NCBI GenBank assembly: GCA_964368275.1
Contig: CAYJAQ010000017.1
Span: forward strand, 1-27,926
From: CAYJAQ01 sp964368275
Lineage (GTDB): Bacteria; Bacillota_I; Bacilli_A; ML615J-28; CAG-313
Length of the DNA: 27,926 bases
Direction: 5' to 3'
Part shown: one piece after another, positions 24,568 to 27,926 of the stretch
Numbering within the stretch: position 1 is the first letter of the stretch
How the letters are laid out: each line of letters begins with the position of its first letter
Notes under the pieces: model-generated
Database searches by the model: none
What the model was told of the DNA's origin: nothing
Seen by the model: only the letters and a program-made list of their open reading frames with translations
Program-made: the position numbers and the translations under genes

Positions 24568-25758
24568 ATGGATCTGTTTAAGAAATGTTCAAACTTAGAA
24601 TTATTAAAGAAGTCGAAAGAAGCGGGGATATACCCATATTTTCATACACTAAATTCTAAGCAAGATGTTGAAGTATTAATGGAAGGCAAAGAGACCATTA
24701 TGATTGGCTCCAATAATTACTTGGGTCTAACTTCAGATTATCGCGTAATAAATGCTGGGATTGATGCACTTGAGCAGTATGGGTCGGGTTGTTCGGGTAG
24801 TCGTTTTTTAAATGGGACACTTGATATTCATGTTGAATTAGAAAAAGCTTTAGCTGAATTTTTACATAAAGAAGATGTAGTCACTTTCTCAACAGGTTTC
24901 CAATCAAATTTGGGTATTATTAGTTCAATTGTTGCTCATGGTGATTATATTCTTTGTGATAAAGAGAACCATGCTAGTATCTATGATGCTTGTCGTTTAA
25001 GCTTTGGCAAACTTGTTCGTTATGAACATTCTGATATGGAAGATCTTGAAAATAAGCTTAGTGCACTAGACTTAACAAAAGCTGGTGTATTAATAGTCAC
25101 TGATGGTGTTTTCAGTATGGGTGGCGATATTTGTAAATTACCGGAAATAGTTAAGATTGCCAAGAAGTATGGCGCTAGAATTATGGTTGATGATGCTCAT
25201 GGACTAGGTGTGTTAGGTAAACATGGTCGTGGTACTGCAGAATACTTTAACCTTGAAGATGAAGTCGATATTTACATGGGAACATTTTCCAAATCATTAG
25301 CAAGTTTAGGTGGCTATATGGCTTCAACTAAAGAAGTATGCGAATATGTTCGTCATACTTCCCGCCCTTTCATTTTTAGTGCTAGTATTACACCAGCAAG
25401 TGTTGCTTGTGCACGGGCTTCACTAGAAGTTATTCAACAAGAACCAGAGCGCATTGAACGTTTGCATGAAGTTAGTCGCTATATGCATGAAGGATTAAAA
25501 AAGGCGGGTGTTAACATTATTGATAGTGAAACACCAATTATTCCGATATATGTTTATGATGATGAGAAAGCCTTTATTGCCTGTAAATTATTACTTGAAA
25601 GAGGTGTCTATGTGAATCCGGTTGTTTCACCTGCCACTCCAGTTGGCAAAGCCTTACTAAGAACTAGTTATACAGCAACTCATACCCATGCTCAACTTGA
25701 TTATGCTATCAAACAGATAAAAGAAGTATTAACTCAGTTAGGTGTTATAAATGGCTAA
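24568..25758 (+). CDS. Alpha-oxoamine synthase, serine palmitoyltransferase-like
   Basis: A 396-residue PLP enzyme that condenses an amino acid with an acyl thioester. Active-site residues are visible: H135 in ENHAS (stacks on PLP), D208 and H211 in VDDAH, and K242 in FSKSLASLGGY (Schiff base). Relatives are KBL, BioF, ALA synthase and serine palmitoyltransferase (SPT). Several stretches favour bacterial SPT over KBL: N-terminal GIYPYFHTLNSKQ (20-32), YGSGCSGSRFLNGT (71-84), PFIFSAS, and the C-terminal VNPVVSPATP. No threonine dehydrogenase is nearby, as KBL would prefer. The start at 24568 follows AAAGAGGA by six bases. It overlaps the SDR gene by eight bases. The synthase family is certain; SPT is likely but unproven. 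Confidence 0.8.
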   Translation: MDLFKKCSNLELLKKSKEAGIYPYFHTLNSKQDVEVLMEGKETIMIGSNNYLGLTSDYRVINAGIDALEQYGSGCSGSRFLNGTLDIHVELEKALAEFLHKEDVVTFSTGFQSNLGIISSIVAHGDYILCDKENHASIYDACRLSFGKLVRYEHSDMEDLENKLSALDLTKAGVLIVTDGVFSMGGDICKLPEIVKIAKKYGARIMVDDAHGLGVLGKHGRGTAEYFNLEDEVDIYMGTFSKSLASLGGYMASTKEVCEYVRHTSRPFIFSASITPASVACARASLEVIQQEPERIERLHEVSRYMHEGLKKAGVNIIDSETPIIPIYVYDDEKAFIACKLLLERGVYVNPVVSPATPVGKALLRTSYTATHTHAQLDYAIKQIKEVLTQLGVING

Positions 25759-26536
25759 AGTAGTAGTCATAACAGGTGCAACTTCGGGAATTGGTGAAGC
25801 AACTGCAAAATATTTAGGAGAAAAGGGTTATGTTGTTTATTCACTAGCTAGAAGAACAAAGGATTTAGAAAATATTAACTACATTAGTTGTGATGTTACT
25901 AATATAACTGAAATTGAAACTGCCTTTAATACCATTATGGCTAACGAAAAACATATTGATGTTGTAATAAATAATGCAGGAATGGGGATTAGTGGTGCTT
26001 TTGAATATACGGAAGCGACAGATGCTAAGAAAATTCTTTCAGTTAATTTGAATGGCATATTAAATATTAACCAGATTGCCATCCCCTATTTAAAGTTATC
26101 TAAGGGTCGTTTACTTCATATTGGTAGTATTGCTGGAGAACTGGCCATCCCTTTTCAAACCTATTATTCATTGACTAAAGCGGCGATTCATATGTTGAGC
26201 GAGTGCTTAAGCATGGAACTTAAACCATTTGGTATTAAAGTATCGTGTATAATGCCAGGTGACACAAAAACAGGTTTTACCAGTAGCCGGATTAAAGATT
26301 TAAAGACAGATGGTTATGGAGAACGGATTAATCGCTCAATTACTAAAATGGAAAAAGATGAAAGAAATGGCGTAAGTCCTATAAAAGTTAGTAAAGTGAT
26401 ATACAAGTGTTTAAAAAAGAAGAATCCACCTTTGAAGATTGCGGTCGGATTTGACTATAAGTGTGTATTATTTCTAAAGCGGATATTGCCAAGTAAGTTA
26501 GTAAATAGAATACTGTATTCGATGTATGCAAAGTAA
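25751..26536 (+). CDS. SDR oxidoreductase, candidate 3-ketosphinganine-type reductase
   Basis: A 261-residue classical short-chain dehydrogenase/reductase. The cofactor motif TGATSGIG is at 8-15, NNAG at 74-77, and the catalytic S126, Y139 and K143 are in place. ARR after strand 2 (33-35) favours NADP(H). The C-terminus (FLKRILPSKLVNRILYSMYAK region, quoted in part) is basic and amphipathic and may attach to the membrane, unlike FabG. The start codon lies inside the end of the SPT-like gene (eight-base overlap), so the two products are made together. SPT produces a 3-keto long-chain base that needs exactly such a reductase. The role is inferred from the pairing; other SDR substrates are possible. 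Confidence 0.85.
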   Translation: MAKVVVITGATSGIGEATAKYLGEKGYVVYSLARRTKDLENINYISCDVTNITEIETAFNTIMANEKHIDVVINNAGMGISGAFEYTEATDAKKILSVNLNGILNINQIAIPYLKLSKGRLLHIGSIAGELAIPFQTYYSLTKAAIHMLSECLSMELKPFGIKVSCIMPGDTKTGFTSSRIKDLKTDGYGERINRSITKMEKDERNGVSPIKVSKVIYKCLKKKNPPLKIAVGFDYKCVLFLKRILPSKLVNRILYSMYAK

Positions 26537-26538
26537 TA

Positions 26539-26575
26539 AATAAGGTCCTCTACAAGTGGACCTTATTATACTTTT
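26539..26575 (+). terminator. Terminator after the SDR gene
   Basis: A ten-pair stem AATAAGGTCC (26539-26548) with GGACCTTATT (26558-26567), nine-base loop, then ATACTTTT. Confidence 0.85.
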
Positions 26576-26647
26576 CTAAAAATTATGATAATTTTGGTAA
26601 TATATTGAGAAAAATGCCTTAACACAAATAAAATATAAATGAAAAAC

Positions 26648-26676
26648 TTGAAAAAGAAATCTAAAAATATTATAAT
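26648..26676 (+). promoter_or_regulatory. Promoter of the 7TM-GGDEF gene
   Basis: TTGAAA (26648-26653), a 17-base spacer and TATAAT (26671-26676). The leader of about 97 nt is extremely AT-rich, with AGAAAGGT (26767-26774) as binding site. Confidence 0.65.
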
Positions 26677-26779
26677 AATATGTAGAAGATTTTTGAAAAA
26701 TAGATAATCCGGTATATTTTGGTAATATTTTGTTATTATAAAAATAATTAATAATGATTGTTTATTAGAAAGGTAACAA

Positions 26780-27838
26780 ATGAATATTGAATTATTAGTT
26801 CTTATGAATGGTTTTGGAATGTTATGTTTGGTTTTCTTACTATTCTTTGCGCGCAATAATATTATTTTTGAAAAAAAATGGCTAAGAATATTTGAATATG
26901 CTGCTATCACTAATATGCTATTAATCGTATTAGATGTTATTGAGTATATTGTGGAATTTAATGGTTCATTTATATCTCAAAAAATTATGATCTGTTTGTG
27001 TTATATGTCCAACCCATTAATTCCCATGATATTGCTGTTTTTATTATTTAATAAAAACAAGAAAGCCATTTTATGTATTTATTTGCCAGCTGTTTTTAAT
27101 GCTGTAGTATGCTTTGCTATGTTTACTATTATCATTATTACTAAAAATACTGCTATGCAAAGTACTTGTTACTTAATAGCTAAGATTACTCAAGGCTTTA
27201 TTGGCATTGGCCTTTTAGTTACTTTTCTAATCTTTATTTCTTTGAAGATAGAATCAGTATTAAAGGCAGAACGAAAATTTTTATTAATCATTTTCTTAGC
27301 TATTATTACTGGGTATATTTTAGAGGCTGTATTAGGGCTTCGCTTTGTAACTTGGAATGTTAGTTCAATATCATTAGTATTATTCTATTTATTTATGAAT
27401 ACACAGTTCCTAATGAGAGATATCTTAACGGGTTTTGGCAATCGTTATGTCTTTGAACGGGACTTATTGCAATATGATACCAGTGATGAATTGGTGTTTG
27501 CTGTGTTTGATATTAACACATTGAAAGAAACTAATGATAATAAAGGCCATTCCTTTGGTGATGAGTTAATCAGAAATGTAGCAAAAGCAATTAGTTCAAC
27601 CCTGAAAGATGGAAAATATTACCGAATTGGGGGAGACGAATTTGTTTATGTTGGTAAACACATTTCGGAAGGTACTTTAGTTCTTTTATTGAATGAATTA
27701 GTAAACAAACTAGATAACCCTAAATCCTTGTCATATGGTTATGCATTTAGTGAAAAAGGAATTCCAATTATGGAAACTTTTAACACTGCTGATAATCGTA
27801 TGTATGATTATAAGAAAGAGATTAAGGGTCATATATAA
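26780..27838 (+). CDS. 7TM-GGDEF diguanylate cyclase
   Basis: A 352-residue membrane protein with about seven hydrophobic segments in residues 5-207, followed directly by a compact GGDEF domain (about 210-350). The domain starts DILTGFGNRYVFE, a variant of the usual LTGLxNR. The metal and substrate residues are in FDINTLKETND (243-253), and the active-site motif IGGDEF (283-288) is intact. No RxxD inhibition site is seen. At about 140 residues the domain is slightly short. The family makes cyclic di-GMP. The membrane part is not a named sensor but resembles in layout the 7TM part of the HD-GYP protein at 405-1718. The gene has its own promoter and terminator. Confidence 0.88.
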   Translation: MNIELLVLMNGFGMLCLVFLLFFARNNIIFEKKWLRIFEYAAITNMLLIVLDVIEYIVEFNGSFISQKIMICLCYMSNPLIPMILLFLLFNKNKKAILCIYLPAVFNAVVCFAMFTIIIITKNTAMQSTCYLIAKITQGFIGIGLLVTFLIFISLKIESVLKAERKFLLIIFLAIITGYILEAVLGLRFVTWNVSSISLVLFYLFMNTQFLMRDILTGFGNRYVFERDLLQYDTSDELVFAVFDINTLKETNDNKGHSFGDELIRNVAKAISSTLKDGKYYRIGGDEFVYVGKHISEGTLVLLLNELVNKLDNPKSLSYGYAFSEKGIPIMETFNTADNRMYDYKKEIKGHI

Positions 27839-27850
27839 CAATTTTGAAAT

Positions 27851-27878
27851 AAAAACCATCGTGTGATGGTTTTTTTTT
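27851..27878 (+). terminator. Terminator after the 7TM-GGDEF gene
   Basis: AAAAACCATC (27851-27860) with GATGGTTTTT (27865-27874), loop GTGT, T-tract to 27878. The remaining 48 bases of the window show no feature I can support. Confidence 0.9.
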
Positions 27879-27926
27879 GCGTGTGACGGGCATGGTGTTA
27901 TTCTAGTTAGAGTAGTCTAGTCACGG

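Noticed and set aside
24568..25758. Annotation as glycine C-acetyltransferase (KBL).
   Set aside because: No threonine dehydrogenase is nearby, and the N- and C-terminal stretches fit SPT better. It remains possible, so the call is kept as SPT-like.
1..27926. Search for CRISPR arrays, tRNA or rRNA genes, insertion sequences and attachment sites.
   Set aside because: No regular repeat-spacer pattern, cloverleaf, transposase or integrase was seen on either strand.

Overview
The window is AT-rich, with strong AGGAGG-type ribosome binding sites, short intergenic gaps and extended -10 promoters (TGn-TATAAT). It looks like a low-GC Gram-positive or Gram-positive-derived bacterium (Bacillota, possibly Erysipelotrichia, or an Acholeplasma/Izemoplasma-like member of Mycoplasmatota). 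Support comes from PyrR attenuation, a guanine riboswitch on xpt, DegV/FakB, lipoproteins, and the lack of any outer-membrane gene. All 22 genes end in TAA (17) or TAG (5) and none in TGA. Tryptophan is read from TGG, so the standard code applies. The taxonomic placement is inference.

Layout. 1-404: leader DNA with a good promoter. 405-4069: a 7TM HD-GYP protein, a GH3 glycosidase and a small membrane protein. 4131-10891: a guanine-riboswitch operon of xpt, a BMP-type lipoprotein, a twin-ATPase subunit, two permeases and a GMP synthase lacking its glutaminase domain. Together these would import purines or nucleosides and run xanthine -> XMP -> GMP. 10971-13244: a PyrR-attenuated pyrR-uracil permease operon. 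13262-14337: an unrecognised HExxH metallopeptidase-like protein. 14447-15661 (minus): a tandem-HD/HD-GYP protein, divergent from a dCache-GGDEF cyclase (15987-17465). 17601-21803: an Hpt protein followed by a 1238-residue CheB-CheR-PAS-histidine kinase-receiver hybrid. 21813-22484: a lipoprotein gene with a nonsense codon in its signal peptide. 22487-24434: a divergent LPLAT-type acyltransferase and a DegV/FakB protein. 24470-26575: an alpha-oxoamine synthase that most resembles bacterial serine palmitoyltransferase, overlapping an SDR reductase. 26648-27878: a 7TM-GGDEF protein.

How it works together. Three themes stand out. (1) Nucleotide salvage is under two different RNA-level controls, a guanine riboswitch and a PyrR attenuator. 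(2) There is a dense signalling block: two GGDEF proteins, two HD-GYP proteins and a hybrid kinase carrying chemotaxis-type methylation domains, with no chemoreceptor, CheA or CheW in view. (3) There is a lipid block: FakB-like fatty-acid carrier, acyltransferase, SPT-like synthase and ketoreductase. It could supply a sphingoid-type long-chain base. This lipid block is the most promising candidate for an undescribed system here, though its chemistry is inferred from sequence resemblance only.
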